Shown: piece after piece, positions 8,157-16,497 of the stretch
Layout of the letters: the number at the start of each line of letters is the position of its first letter
Position numbering within the stretch: the first letter of the stretch is position 1
NCBI GenBank assembly: GCA_030827125.1
Contig: JAURFD010000017.1
Location: 1-33,052 of the forward strand
Direction of reading: 5' to 3'
Length of the DNA: 33,052 nt
DNA from: Candidatus Nanopelagicales bacterium
Lineage (GTDB): Bacteria > Actinomycetota > Actinomycetes > S36-B12
The notes under the pieces: generated by a model
Told to the model about the DNA's origin: nothing
The model's database searches: none
The model's input: the letters and a program-made list of their open reading frames with translations, nothing else
Translations under genes and position numbers: made by a program

Positions 8157-9058
8157 TGAGCTCAGGCCAGAAAGACTCCGGCTGGTACCGACCCCACGGC
8201 ACACTGGCGCACGACGACGGACCCATGTCCATCACCGCTGAGGAAGCTGGCTGGGCCTACAGCGGACTCACCATCATCGACCGTGACTGCGCTCTGGATC
8301 TCGATGACCGTGAGGCGGTGATCGTCCCTCTCTCAGCGCGGGACGTCACCATCCAGGTGACCGTTGACGGCGTGGAGTCGTCGTACGATCTTGCCGGCCG
8401 CGACGGCGTCTTCTCCGCGGTCAGCGACTGGCTCTATGTCACGCGCGGCGCACACATTGACTTCCGAAACGTCTCCGGCGAGGTGGCGATCCTCACCGCG
8501 AAGGCTCGGGCCGATCATCCAGTCGTCTACACCTCTGCGTCCGACGTGCCGGTCGAGGTGCGCGGTGGTGGCCAGGCATCGCGCCAGGTGACCAATATCG
8601 CGACCCCTGATTCCTTCACCGGCGCTGACCGCATCAGCGTGTGCGAGGTCATCACCCCCGGAGGCAACTGGTCCAGTTGGCCGCCCCACCGCCACGACGG
8701 CATTGGGGACTGTCCGACCTCCAACGAGGAGATCTACTACTTCCGCATCGGCACCAAGGACTCTCCGCACGGTGATCCGCTGGGACACGGCCTCTTCCAC
8801 GTCTACACCGTCGATGGATCGGTGGACGAGACCGTCGTCATCTCCGACGGCGACACCTACCTCGTTCCGCAGGGCTACCACGGGCCGACCGCCGCAGCCC
8901 CGGACTATCCGATGTACTTCCTCAACGTGCTCGCCGGACCGGCTCACGACCGCACGATGGCCTTCTGCGACGATCCAAATCACCACTGGATTAGGGGTAC
9001 CTGGGACGAACAGGATGATCGACTCCCCATGACCTCTGCGGAAGGACGTGTGCGATGA
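8156..9058 (+). CDS. iolB: 5-deoxy-glucuronate isomerase
   Basis: A 300-residue bicupin of the KduI/IolB family, which isomerises 5-deoxy-glucuronate to 2-deoxy-5-keto-gluconate. The C-terminal cupin carries the metal-binding block PPHRHDG (H178, H180) followed by NEEIYYFRI (E191/E192), and FHVYTVDG and VPQGYHGPTAAAPDYPMYFLN complete the IolB fingerprint. Length is slightly longer than B. subtilis IolB. The ATG at 8156 shares its A with the stop codon of the preceding aldolase gene (TGATG); a GTG three bases earlier is possible but less likely. The stop overlaps the next gene by ATGA. This is one of the most certain assignments in the operon and anchors the pathway as inositol catabolism. Confidence 0.93.
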   Translation: MSSGQKDSGWYRPHGTLAHDDGPMSITAEEAGWAYSGLTIIDRDCALDLDDREAVIVPLSARDVTIQVTVDGVESSYDLAGRDGVFSAVSDWLYVTRGAHIDFRNVSGEVAILTAKARADHPVVYTSASDVPVEVRGGGQASRQVTNIATPDSFTGADRISVCEVITPGGNWSSWPPHRHDGIGDCPTSNEEIYYFRIGTKDSPHGDPLGHGLFHVYTVDGSVDETVVISDGDTYLVPQGYHGPTAAAPDYPMYFLNVLAGPAHDRTMAFCDDPNHHWIRGTWDEQDDRLPMTSAEGRVR

Positions 9059-10230
9059 AGCGCATCGGAGTAGCTGTTCTCGGCCTGGGCTGGATGGGGC
9101 AGGCCCACTCACGCTCGGTCCTGCGCATCCCTTCGCTCTTCCCTGATCGGTCCTGCGATCCGCACCTCGTCGTCTGTGCGGATACCGAGGCCGAGCGTCG
9201 GGAGCGTGCCGTACGCGACTTCGGATTCGCGCGGGCGACCGCCGACTGGGCCGAGGCCGTGGCCGACCCCGAGGTCGACGCCGTGTGGGTCACCGCACCC
9301 AACATGCTGCACGTGCCGATGATCGAAGCGGCCGCAGCCGCCGGCAAGGCCATCTTCAGCGAGAAGCCGATTGGTGGCACCCCCGCCCAAACCGTGCAGG
9401 CCTACACCGCCGCACAGCGGGCCGGCGTCCTCACCGGGGTTGGCTACAACTACCTGTGGTCACCGCTGGTCATCCACGCTCGCGATCTCATCGCCTCCGG
9501 TGCGCTCGGTGAGATCACGCACTACCGAGGCCGCTTCCTGTCGATGTACGGCTCCGATGAGATGGGGCTGCTGACATGGCGCTTCATGCTCGATCAGGGT
9601 GGCTATGGCGTGAGTTCGGACATCCTTAGCCACTCGGTGTCGCTCGCCCAGTTCCTCGTCGGCGACATCGCCGAGGTCGTGGGCATGAAGCACAACGTCA
9701 TCACGCACCGGCCAATCCCCCAGGGTGCGGCGAGTCACTACGGCCGCGGCCGCCCCGAGGATCCCAAGGGCGAGGTCGAGAACGAGGACTTCGCCTCCAT
9801 GCTGTGTCGCTTCGAGAACGGCGCCACGGGCACCTTCGAGACCTCTCGGACGACCATTGGTCCGGAGAGCCAGAACGCCTTCGAGGTTTATGGCACCAAG
9901 GGCGCGCTCGCCTGGAACTTCGAGCGCCTCAACGAGTTGCAGTACTACCGGCACGATCCGAGCGACCTCAACACCGGCTGGACCACGATCTTCGGCGGCG
10001 ATCGCTTCCCCTTCCACGGAGCCTTCGTGCCCGGTCAGGCCAATGCCATCGGGTTCGAAGACATCGTGGCAACGGAGGATTTTGTGTTCCTCGAGGCGCT
10101 TGCCACCGGTGGGACCTTCACCCCGGGATTCGCTGAAGCCGTCGACGTCGTCAGCGTGCAGCAGGCCCTCATCAACTCCTGGGACTCGCGCACCTGGGAG
10201 CCTGTCACCGATCTGGGAGCGTCCGCATGA
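9055..10230 (+). CDS. Gfo/Idh/MocA-family oxidoreductase in the inositol operon
   Basis: A 391-residue NAD(P)-dependent dehydrogenase, about 55 residues longer than the other family members here. The Rossmann motif is VLGLGWMGQAH at the N-terminus, the conserved EKP is in FSEKPIGGTPAQ, and the C-terminal half has the long insertions (SHYGRGRPEDP and the FGGDRFPFHGAF region) found in the larger cyclitol dehydrogenases. It probably oxidises another inositol isomer (scyllo- or chiro-inositol) or an inosose, feeding the same operon. Start and stop overlap neighbours by ATGA on both sides, so it is translated with iolB and iolD. The precise substrate cannot be read from sequence. Confidence 0.85.
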   Translation: MKRIGVAVLGLGWMGQAHSRSVLRIPSLFPDRSCDPHLVVCADTEAERRERAVRDFGFARATADWAEAVADPEVDAVWVTAPNMLHVPMIEAAAAAGKAIFSEKPIGGTPAQTVQAYTAAQRAGVLTGVGYNYLWSPLVIHARDLIASGALGEITHYRGRFLSMYGSDEMGLLTWRFMLDQGGYGVSSDILSHSVSLAQFLVGDIAEVVGMKHNVITHRPIPQGAASHYGRGRPEDPKGEVENEDFASMLCRFENGATGTFETSRTTIGPESQNAFEVYGTKGALAWNFERLNELQYYRHDPSDLNTGWTTIFGGDRFPFHGAFVPGQANAIGFEDIVATEDFVFLEALATGGTFTPGFAEAVDVVSVQQALINSWDSRTWEPVTDLGASA

Positions 10231-12086
10231 AGTTGACAACAGCCGAGGCGATCGTGCGCTATCTCATCGCTCAACGCGTCATGGTCGAGCCCACTCCGGG
10301 TGCGGATCCGGTGGAGATGCCGCTCTTCCCCGGCGTCTACGCGATCTTCGGGCACGGCAATGTCACTAGCCTGGGCCACTCACTCGAGATGCACCGTGAC
10401 GAGATCCCGGTCTGGCGGGGTCAGAACGAACAGGGGATGGCACTCGCCGGTGTCGCCTATGCCAAGGCCATGCGTCGCCAGCAGATCATGGTGGCGACAT
10501 CCTCCGTCGGCCCCGGGGCGACGAACATGGTCACCGCAGCCGGCGTCGCCATGGCAAATCGCCTACCTCTCCTGCTCATCGCAGGCGACACCTTCCACAG
10601 TCGCCTCCCCGATCCGGTGCTCCAGCAGGTCGAGCACTTCGGTGACCCGTCGACCACAGTCAATGACTCCTTCAAGCCCGTCGTTCGCTTCTGGGATCGC
10701 ATCACCCATCCCGCGCAGGTGTTGAGTTCCCTGCCGCAGGCGGTGGCGATGATGCGCGACCCGGCGGACTGTGGCCCGGCCTTCCTTGGCCTGCCCCAGG
10801 ATGTCGCGGCCATGGCCTATGACTTCCCGGAGGAGTTCTTCGAGGTCACGGTTCACGAGCCGATTCGGCCCCGACCCGACGTGACTCAACTCGATCGTGC
10901 GGTCGAGGCGCTGCGCAATGCCGAGCGCCCGCTCATCATCGCCGGAGGTGGTGTGCACTACTCGCTCGCGGAGTCCAACCTCGCTGAGTTTGCGTTGCGT
11001 CACGGCATCCCCGTGGTGGAGACCGTGGCCGGCAAGTCGAGTCTGCTGGCGGATCATCCCCGCTACGGCGGCCCGATTGGCGTGACCGGTGCGGCAGCCG
11101 CCAACGTGCTCGCCGCCGAAGCCGACGTCGTGCTCGCGGTCGGGTCGCGGCTGGAGGACTTCACCACCGGATCGTGGACGGCATTCGCCCATGATGCCCA
11201 GTTCATCGGCCTCAACGCTGCGCGGTTTGATGCCGTGAAGCACCGTTCGCTCCCGGTCGTGGGTGATGCTCGCGAGGGACTTCGCGACATCAGTGAGCGA
11301 CTCGGTGGCTGGCGCGCGGCGTCCGCGTGGACCGATCGTGGCACGGAGATGCAGCACGATCTCGATCGCTTCATCACCTCGCGTGCTGAGTTGGACGGTG
11401 AAGTCCCCCTTAGTTACGCGCAGATCATCGGAGTGCTGCATGACCAGGCAACCCCCGATGACTACGTCCTCACCGCGTCGGGAGGCCTGCCCGGTGAACT
11501 CAACATCACCTGGAGCAGCCTGGGCATCGGCACGTTCGACTGCGAGTACGGCTTCTCCTGCATGGGCTACGAGGTCTCCGGTGGTTGGGGAGCAGCCATG
11601 GCGCGAGCGAGTGTGACCGACGGCGACGTCTACGTCCTCGTCGGGGACGGTGCGTACCTGATGATGAACTCCGATATCTTCTCCGCCGCACTGAGCGGCG
11701 CGAAGATGACCGTGCTGGTCTGCGACAACGAGGGTTACGCCGTGATTGAGCGCCTGCAGGTGGGTCAGGGTGGCGCGTCGTACAACAACATGCTCCGTGA
11801 CGCCCGCGGCGATAGCGGGGCTCGCGTTGACTTCGCGGCGCATGCTGCCGCGATGGGAGCTCACGCCGTCACGGTCTCCACGGCACAGGAATTGGCGGCG
11901 GCACTCGTCGACGCCCGCACGCGTGCCACGACCTGTGTGATTTCCATGAAGGTGCGCGAATCGGATTGGACCGAGGGCGGCGCCTTCTGGCAGATCGGCG
12001 TACCGGAGGTCAGCGACCGAGCCAGCGTGGTCGAGGCGCGCGGTCGCCTCGATGAAGGTCTGAAGACACAGCGTCGCGGGGTCTGA
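10227..12086 (+). CDS. iolD: 3D-(3,5/4)-trihydroxycyclohexane-1,2-dione hydrolase
   Basis: A 619-residue thiamine-diphosphate enzyme of the acetolactate-synthase superfamily; IolD opens the cyclitol ring to 5-deoxy-glucuronate. The N-terminal PYR domain has WRGQNEQGMALAG with E68 as the probable ThDP-activating glutamate. The central domain begins near residue 225. The C-terminal PP domain has GDGAYLMMNSD (473-483) and VCDNEGY, the Mg/diphosphate-binding motif. MPLFPGVYAIFGHGNV near residue 30 is typical of IolD rather than acetolactate synthase. Length is close to the roughly 640 residues usual for the family. It is the last gene of the operon, starting in an ATGA overlap with the dehydrogenase, and ends 18 bases before the convergent iron permease gene. 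Confidence 0.93.
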   Translation: MKLTTAEAIVRYLIAQRVMVEPTPGADPVEMPLFPGVYAIFGHGNVTSLGHSLEMHRDEIPVWRGQNEQGMALAGVAYAKAMRRQQIMVATSSVGPGATNMVTAAGVAMANRLPLLLIAGDTFHSRLPDPVLQQVEHFGDPSTTVNDSFKPVVRFWDRITHPAQVLSSLPQAVAMMRDPADCGPAFLGLPQDVAAMAYDFPEEFFEVTVHEPIRPRPDVTQLDRAVEALRNAERPLIIAGGGVHYSLAESNLAEFALRHGIPVVETVAGKSSLLADHPRYGGPIGVTGAAAANVLAAEADVVLAVGSRLEDFTTGSWTAFAHDAQFIGLNAARFDAVKHRSLPVVGDAREGLRDISERLGGWRAASAWTDRGTEMQHDLDRFITSRAELDGEVPLSYAQIIGVLHDQATPDDYVLTASGGLPGELNITWSSLGIGTFDCEYGFSCMGYEVSGGWGAAMARASVTDGDVYVLVGDGAYLMMNSDIFSAALSGAKMTVLVCDNEGYAVIERLQVGQGGASYNNMLRDARGDSGARVDFAAHAAAMGAHAVTVSTAQELAAALVDARTRATTCVISMKVRESDWTEGGAFWQIGVPEVSDRASVVEARGRLDEGLKTQRRGV

Positions 12087-12092
12087 CACCGG

Positions 12093-12127
12093 CGACGGGT
12101 TGCGCTACGGGCGCGCAGCCCCCGTCG
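12093..12127 (+). terminator. Hairpin between convergent iolD and iron permease genes
   Basis: CGACGGGTTGCGC pairs with GCGCAGCCCCCGTCG across a seven-base loop, with a two-base bulge and one G-T pair. It begins seven bases after the iolD stop and runs into the 3' end of the convergent permease gene. There is no U-run, as is common for actinobacterial terminators, so the role as terminator is only likely. Confidence 0.4.
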
Positions 12128-12959
12128 GCACCGCTTCGGGCGCCGTTACCGAGGGCTTCGCGGGGCGCGATGCCTTCAGGAACAACGTCAGGACAATGCC
12201 GACGTAGGCACCCCACACGATGACCTGGAGCCACGAGGGCGTCGATGTCCAATTGAAGAAGCCGCGCAGGAGCTCGCCGAACCACGAATCCATCGGCACG
12301 GTGGCGGAGACATCGAAGGCTTTGGCGGCGTCGCCGGGCAGGACGCCGGCCTCCTGGAACTCGTGGACGGCGTAGGACAGGACACCGGCGGCGATGATGA
12401 CCAGGGCAACGCCTGTCCAGGTGAAGAAGGTCGACAGGTTGATGCGCAGGGCGCCACGGTAGAAGAGGTAGCCAAGCACAACGGCCGTTGCGAGCCCGAG
12501 CAACCCACCGATCGCCGCCACGGCCCCCTCACCCGTGGCCTGGCCGGTGGTCCACAGGAACAGGGCTGTCTCGAGACCTTCCCGAACGACCGCGAAGAAA
12601 GCCACGAGGGCGACAGCGGCGACACCCATGCCCACGGCCGTGTCCATCCGGCCGTGCAATTCGCCTTTGATCCCGCGGGCCGCACGCTTCATCCAGAAGA
12701 TCATCCACGTCACGAATCCGACGGCGATGACGGAGGCAACGCCGGCGAAGATCTGCTCGGCCCGCTCACTCAACGCTTCCGAACTCAGCGACAAACCCAC
12801 CGCGAACGCCACGGACAGGATGATCGCGCCGGCCACACCCACCCAGACCCAGCGCAGCTGCGCCCGCCGATCGGTCTTGACCAGGTAGGCGACGAGGATG
12901 CTCACGATGAGGGCGGCTTCGAGGCCCTCGCGCAGTCCGATGAGGTAGTTGGCCAGCAT
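12105..12959 (-). CDS. efeU: FTR1-family iron permease (EfeU-like)
   Basis: A 284-residue membrane protein with about seven helices and the two hallmark REXXE motifs of high-affinity iron permeases: LREGLEAALI in the first helix (R10, E11, E14) and VVREGLETALF in the fourth. These glutamates move iron across the cytoplasmic membrane. No EfeO (cupredoxin/M75) or EfeB (DyP peroxidase) gene lies beside it, which is unusual since actinobacterial EfeU usually sits in an efeUOB operon. ATG at 12959 is set by the promoter: an iron box and a -10 element stand only six bases upstream, leaving no room for a ribosome-binding site and implying a leaderless mRNA. Confidence 0.92.
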   Translation of the reverse strand: MLANYLIGLREGLEAALIVSILVAYLVKTDRRAQLRWVWVGVAGAIILSVAFAVGLSLSSEALSERAEQIFAGVASVIAVGFVTWMIFWMKRAARGIKGELHGRMDTAVGMGVAAVALVAFFAVVREGLETALFLWTTGQATGEGAVAAIGGLLGLATAVVLGYLFYRGALRINLSTFFTWTGVALVIIAAGVLSYAVHEFQEAGVLPGDAAKAFDVSATVPMDSWFGELLRGFFNWTSTPSWLQVIVWGAYVGIVLTLFLKASRPAKPSVTAPEAVPTGAARP

Positions 12960-12964
12960 GGAAG

Positions 12965-12983
12965 CAAGGTAAGGCTTGCCTAA
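12965..12983 (-). promoter_or_regulatory. IdeR/DtxR-type iron box upstream of the iron permease
   Basis: CAAGGTAAGGCTTGCCTAA (plus strand) agrees with the DtxR/IdeR consensus TWAGGTWAGSCTWACCTWA at 17 of 19 positions. It lies directly before the FTR1 gene, so iron-loaded repressor would shut off uptake when iron is plentiful. Confidence 0.8.
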
Positions 12984-12994
12984 CTAAGAGTCAA
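12966..12994 (-). promoter_or_regulatory. Leaderless-type promoter of the iron permease gene
   Basis: On the minus strand TTGACT (12989-12994) and TACCTT (12966-12971) are separated by 17 bp and the ATG follows six bases after the -10. The -10 and most of the spacer lie inside the iron box. Spacing is ideal for a housekeeping sigma factor and places the transcription start at or next to the ATG. Confidence 0.65.
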
Positions 12995-13002
12995 GTCCGC
13001 GC

Positions 13003-13995
13003 TCAGAGGGCGACGGGCTGCCCGGTTTGCGCGCTTTGCGCCGCGGCAGCGGCGATCACGACAGGAGCGCGCCCGTCCGCCAGGGACACTGGTGACTCAC
13101 CGTCATCGAGGACGTAGTCGGTGAAGTAGCGCCACTGATCCCGGTAGGCCACCTCGTAGCGCTCGATGAAGAAGTTGGGCAGTACCGGTTGCCGCGTCTC
13201 ATCGGCGAGGTAGATCTCGCTGCGATTGAGCCGCTCGTTATCCGAGACCGCCATGCCGAGGGATCCGAGGACCTCGACGCGCTGGTCATAGCCGTAGGGC
13301 GCCTCGCGGGAGATGTCGATCGTGGTGATGGCGCCGTTCGCGTGCGTGAGAACTGCCACTGCGACATCGACGTCGCCCGCTTCCTTGATCGCCGGGTCGA
13401 CGAGGTTGGCGCCCTGGGCCCAGACGGAAACGACCGGCGATCCCACGATGAAGGCGGCCATGTCGAAGTCGTGAATCATCATGTCGACCCAGATCCCGCC
13501 GCTGACCTTCACATACTCAATCGGCGGCGGTGCCGGATCCCGGCTGGTGATTCGAGCAAGACGCACATCGCCGAGACGCCCGGCGAGTACGGCGTCGCGC
13601 ACGGCGCGGTGACCGGGATCGAATCGGCGATTGAAGCCCACCATGAAGGGCACCCCGGTGCGGTCAAGGATGTCGGCCGCCCGATCCACTTCCGCCAGAT
13701 CGAGGCTCACCGGCTTCTCGCAGAAGATGGCCTTGCCGGCCTCGGCTGCAGCGATGATGTAGTCGACGTGCGTGTCCGTGGATGTGCAGATCGCAACCGC
13801 ATCGGATGCCTCAATCACCCCCTCCGCCGACAGCGCCGGTACGCCGTACTCGGCCGCGACCGCGGCAGCCGCCTCGGGATTCACATCGTTGACGGCCGAC
13901 AGCACGGCCCGCGGCGTGTGTCGGGCGATGTAGTCCGCGTGCATGCGGCCGATACGTCCGGTACCGAGCACGCCGATACGCAAGGGTTCGGACAC
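13003..13995 (-). CDS. iolG: Inositol 2-dehydrogenase
   Basis: A 330-residue Gfo/Idh/MocA protein and the closest of the four in this window to classical IolG. Visible features are GTGRIGRMHADYI (NAD-binding GxGxxG), CTSTDTHVDYI, FCEKPVSLDLAEVD with the catalytic Lys, GFNRRFDPGHRAVRDAV, and WVDMMIHDFDMAAFIVG with the Asp/His pair. Expected reaction: myo-inositol plus NAD to scyllo-inosose. GTG start at 13995 with AAGGAG seven bases upstream. It follows the dioxygenase-like gene by 27 bases and is probably co-transcribed with it. The gene lies outside the iolE-D operon, with the iron permease between, so it may be regulated separately from the dehydrogenase at 5268. Confidence 0.9.
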   Translation of the reverse strand: MSEPLRIGVLGTGRIGRMHADYIARHTPRAVLSAVNDVNPEAAAAVAAEYGVPALSAEGVIEASDAVAICTSTDTHVDYIIAAAEAGKAIFCEKPVSLDLAEVDRAADILDRTGVPFMVGFNRRFDPGHRAVRDAVLAGRLGDVRLARITSRDPAPPPIEYVKVSGGIWVDMMIHDFDMAAFIVGSPVVSVWAQGANLVDPAIKEAGDVDVAVAVLTHANGAITTIDISREAPYGYDQRVEVLGSLGMAVSDNERLNRSEIYLADETRQPVLPNFFIERYEVAYRDQWRYFTDYVLDDGESPVSLADGRAPVVIAAAAAQSAQTGQPVAL

Positions 13996-14022
13996 GAATT
14001 CGCTCCTTGGGTCGTGACGAGG

Positions 14023-15150
14023 TCAGTGGGTACGGCGTTTGGTCGCGCGCTGCGCGAGGGCCGCGGCGATCTCATCGCGGCTCCAGCGTTCTCGCAGCGC
14101 GCGGCGAACGAGGTCGGCCTGACTCTCCGGTGCTAGTCCGCCAACCGGGGGGTCGCGATCCAGGTTAGTGGGGAAGGCATAGCCCTCGGCCGCGGCCCGG
14201 AGCGCAAGGTCGACGACCTCGTCGTCCGTCTCAGCGAGCAGCTCCTCGTAGATAGCGAGCACCATGCGCTCGCGATCCACGGACTCCATCGCGCGACCGA
14301 AGGCGCTGCTCACCTGCAGGAGATTGACCATCCGCCGGACATCCGCGGTGTGATTGGCTCCGGCGCCATGGATGAGGGCCGGATTGAAGAAGATTGCGTC
14401 GCCCTTGGCGAAGGGGATCTGCACGCAGTTCGCCGTGGTGAATTCCGCGAAGTCCTCGCGGCCCGCGATGAGGTAGCCACCAGGATATTTCTGCGAGTGG
14501 GGCAGCAGCATGGTGGGGCCGGACTCCAGGGGGGTGTCATCGTGGGCCACCGCCGCCTGCAGGGTGAGGACGGGTGACAACGCGTGGACGTGGTCCGGAT
14601 AGCGCTCGATCTGCTCGGGGACCATGAAGCCGAGGTGGTAATCACGGTGCGGCACCTGAGCCGCGCCCCCGGGATTGACGACGTTCACCTGCGCGGTGAG
14701 TTGGTACGCCGGGCCCAGCCAGGCCGTGGAGACCAGATCGATGATCGCGTTGCCGTGGTAGTTGACGAAGACATCAGGTGCCGCGACGGCCAACTTCTCC
14801 AGGGAATTCCAGATCCGGTCGTTCGCACCCGGTTTGGCGAAGTGATCCCCGACCGCCTGCCCGGCGGCGTTCTGCTCGGCGATGATGTCCCGGAAGACGG
14901 CACTGGCGCGATCCACGACCGCGGGCCGCATCGCCCCCCTGACGATGACGACCCCTGGGCCCTCACGGAGAGCTCGTGCGAGTTCGGCGCGTGCCACACC
15001 TCGATCGGCGTCGAAGAGGTCCGCGGCGTCGTAGACGAGAACGTTATGCACGACCTCTCGTGCCAGCGGGTAGTCACCGATGTCCGTCTGCTCGGCCACG
15101 ACCGCAGCAAGATCCTCGACTCGACAGTCAGCGGCACGCATCACGGCCAT
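14023..15150 (-). CDS. Phytanoyl-CoA dioxygenase (PhyH)-family protein
   Basis: A 375-residue protein with a double-stranded beta-helix of the Fe(II)/2-oxoglutarate dioxygenase type. The iron-binding HxD is H168-R-D170 in VPHRDYHLGF; the distal histidine is H261 in LIHGAGANHTADVRRM, where one of the following arginines would bind 2-oxoglutarate. Such enzymes hydroxylate or demethylate small molecules in the cytoplasm. ATG at 15150 is chosen over the longer open frame because the region upstream is the divergent promoter. An inverted repeat ATCCAA/TTGGAT (15151-15156 and 15171-15176) stands directly before the start. Coupling with iolG suggests action on a cyclitol or cyclitol ether; this is inference. 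Confidence 0.85.
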   Translation of the reverse strand: MAVMRAADCRVEDLAAVVAEQTDIGDYPLAREVVHNVLVYDAADLFDADRGVARAELARALREGPGVVIVRGAMRPAVVDRASAVFRDIIAEQNAAGQAVGDHFAKPGANDRIWNSLEKLAVAAPDVFVNYHGNAIIDLVSTAWLGPAYQLTAQVNVVNPGGAAQVPHRDYHLGFMVPEQIERYPDHVHALSPVLTLQAAVAHDDTPLESGPTMLLPHSQKYPGGYLIAGREDFAEFTTANCVQIPFAKGDAIFFNPALIHGAGANHTADVRRMVNLLQVSSAFGRAMESVDRERMVLAIYEELLAETDDEVVDLALRAAAEGYAFPTNLDRDPPVGGLAPESQADLVRRALRERWSRDEIAAALAQRATKRRTH

Positions 15151-15236
15151 ATCCAAGCACGGCACCGGGTTTGGATCGCGTAAGGACCGTGTTATCCCCG
15201 TGGACACCCGGGTCGTCGGCTGGGACCTTCGTTGAC

Positions 15237-16166
15237 ATGAGCTACGCAACGACGCGACGTGGATTCCTTCTCACCGGCCTAGCTGGCGCCTTCACGCTCA
15301 CTGCTGCTGGCACGACCGGCCTGCTCGTGCGCACCTCGCCAAGCCGAGCCGCCGAACTCGCCATCCTGGACGTCACCGGCGACTACGACATCATCGACGC
15401 CCAAACCGGCTGCGAGATGAAGGTGCGAATCCGAAACGGCCTGCGGTACATCACGGCGAATGGGCTGCCCAATCACGAGACCGGGCAGTTCCCGAATCGA
15501 AACAACCCCAATGGGATCTCCGAGCAGAGTTACGGCTTCTCGTTCCCCGTGAACCCGACAAGAAACAAGGGCTACACCAAGTACAACGTCCCGCAGAACT
15601 TCGGCATCGCCATCAACGGTGTCCCCTTCGACCCCTACGCCGCCGAGTGGTGGGGCAACGTGCGGAACGGGGACTGGCAGTACAACGCACTCGGCGGCGG
15701 CATCAATCTCGGTCTCGACGACAACAACGCCCACGTGCAACCCACCGGCGCCTATCACTACCACGGGCTTCCCGAGGGGCTCATCGACACGTTGCCCGAC
15801 ACTCGACACTCGCCACTCGTGGGCTGGGCTGGCGACGGCTTCCCGATCTATCTCAACCGCGGCTACAAGAAGGCCAAGGAGGCATCCAACTCCTACAAGA
15901 CGTTGAAGTCCTCGTACATCCTGCGCACCGGGGCTCGACCCGACGGTCCGGGTGGGAGGTACGACGGGACCTTCGAAGAGGACTTCCGCTATAAGAAGAA
16001 GGCCGGCAATCTCGACCGTGCGAACGGGCGGTTCCAGGTGACGCCGGAGTACCCTGACGGCGTCTACTGCTACATCCTCACCACCGACTGGCCCGTGATC
16101 CCGCGACGGTTCGTGGCAGACGTCGCCAGCACCTTCGTGAGGAATCCCGGGCCGCCACGAGCCTAG
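15237..16166 (+). CDS. Tat-exported YHYH-domain protein
   Basis: A 309-residue protein with a twin-arginine signal: TTRRGFLLTG (R7, R8), a hydrophobic core to about residue 32 and a cleavage-like SRAAEL. The mature part carries the YHYH motif (Y173-H176) in GAYHYHGLPEGL, preceded by NNAHVQPTG, and VGWAGDGFPIY just after it, which together define the YHYH family. These proteins are extracytoplasmic and of unknown function; the histidines suggest metal binding, and Tat export suggests folding with a cofactor in the cytoplasm. ATG at 15237 puts the RR motif at the normal distance from the N-terminus. It is divergent from the dioxygenase gene and convergent with the ABM gene. Confidence 0.87.
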   Translation: MSYATTRRGFLLTGLAGAFTLTAAGTTGLLVRTSPSRAAELAILDVTGDYDIIDAQTGCEMKVRIRNGLRYITANGLPNHETGQFPNRNNPNGISEQSYGFSFPVNPTRNKGYTKYNVPQNFGIAINGVPFDPYAAEWWGNVRNGDWQYNALGGGINLGLDDNNAHVQPTGAYHYHGLPEGLIDTLPDTRHSPLVGWAGDGFPIYLNRGYKKAKEASNSYKTLKSSYILRTGARPDGPGGRYDGTFEEDFRYKKKAGNLDRANGRFQVTPEYPDGVYCYILTTDWPVIPRRFVADVASTFVRNPGPPRA

Positions 16167-16181
16167 GATTCCCGGTCGGGG

Positions 16182-16478
16182 CTAGATGGGCCGTCGGAAC
16201 AGTAGTTCGGTCGGCTCCCGCAGTTTGTCGGCGAGGAAGGCATTGCCCTCGACCACATACGGCAGGCCCATGTGCAGCTCCCACGCCTCGCGGGAAGTGA
16301 AGTTCTCCAACATGTACCAGACGGTGGGGTCCTCATCGCCCACCACCAACTCCATGAAGATATTCCCGGGTTCCTCCCGGGTCGCATCCCTCATCAGTCG
16401 AAGACGATCGGCCACGGCATCGGCCTGCGCCATGTCAGGGCGAATCACAGCCACGAGGAGGATCGGTTCAGTGGACAC
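16182..16478 (-). CDS. Antibiotic biosynthesis monooxygenase (ABM)-domain protein
   Basis: A 98-residue single ABM domain (dimeric alpha-beta barrel). Conserved points are LLVAVIRPDMAQADAVADRL at the start, EEPGNIFMEL in the middle and WYMLENFTSREAWELHMG near the end, matching the Y/W-E-x-W-x-S-x-x-A-x-x-x-H pattern with the histidine. Members act as cofactor-free quinol oxygenases, aldose isomerases or stress proteins of the YgiN type. GTG at 16478 is preferred over an earlier ATG at 16565, which lies inside the GMC oxidoreductase gene. Twenty bases separate it from the GMC stop on the same strand, so the pair is likely one transcript. Substrate unknown. Confidence 0.8.
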   Translation of the reverse strand: MSTEPILLVAVIRPDMAQADAVADRLRLMRDATREEPGNIFMELVVGDEDPTVWYMLENFTSREAWELHMGLPYVVEGNAFLADKLREPTELLFRRPI

Positions 16479-16497
16479 GGAGAGCGATGGTAGCGAA

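Noticed and set aside
10563-12089. Long minus-strand open frame (508 codons) opposite iolD
   Set aside because: It mirrors a clearly real thiamine-diphosphate enzyme gene; long antisense frames are expected in GC-rich DNA, and the translation is rich in His, Arg and Asp without motifs.
15809-15818. Third copy of the palindrome suggested by CTCGCCACTC
   Set aside because: Only ten bases match, there is no opposing arm, and the site is within the YHYH coding sequence.
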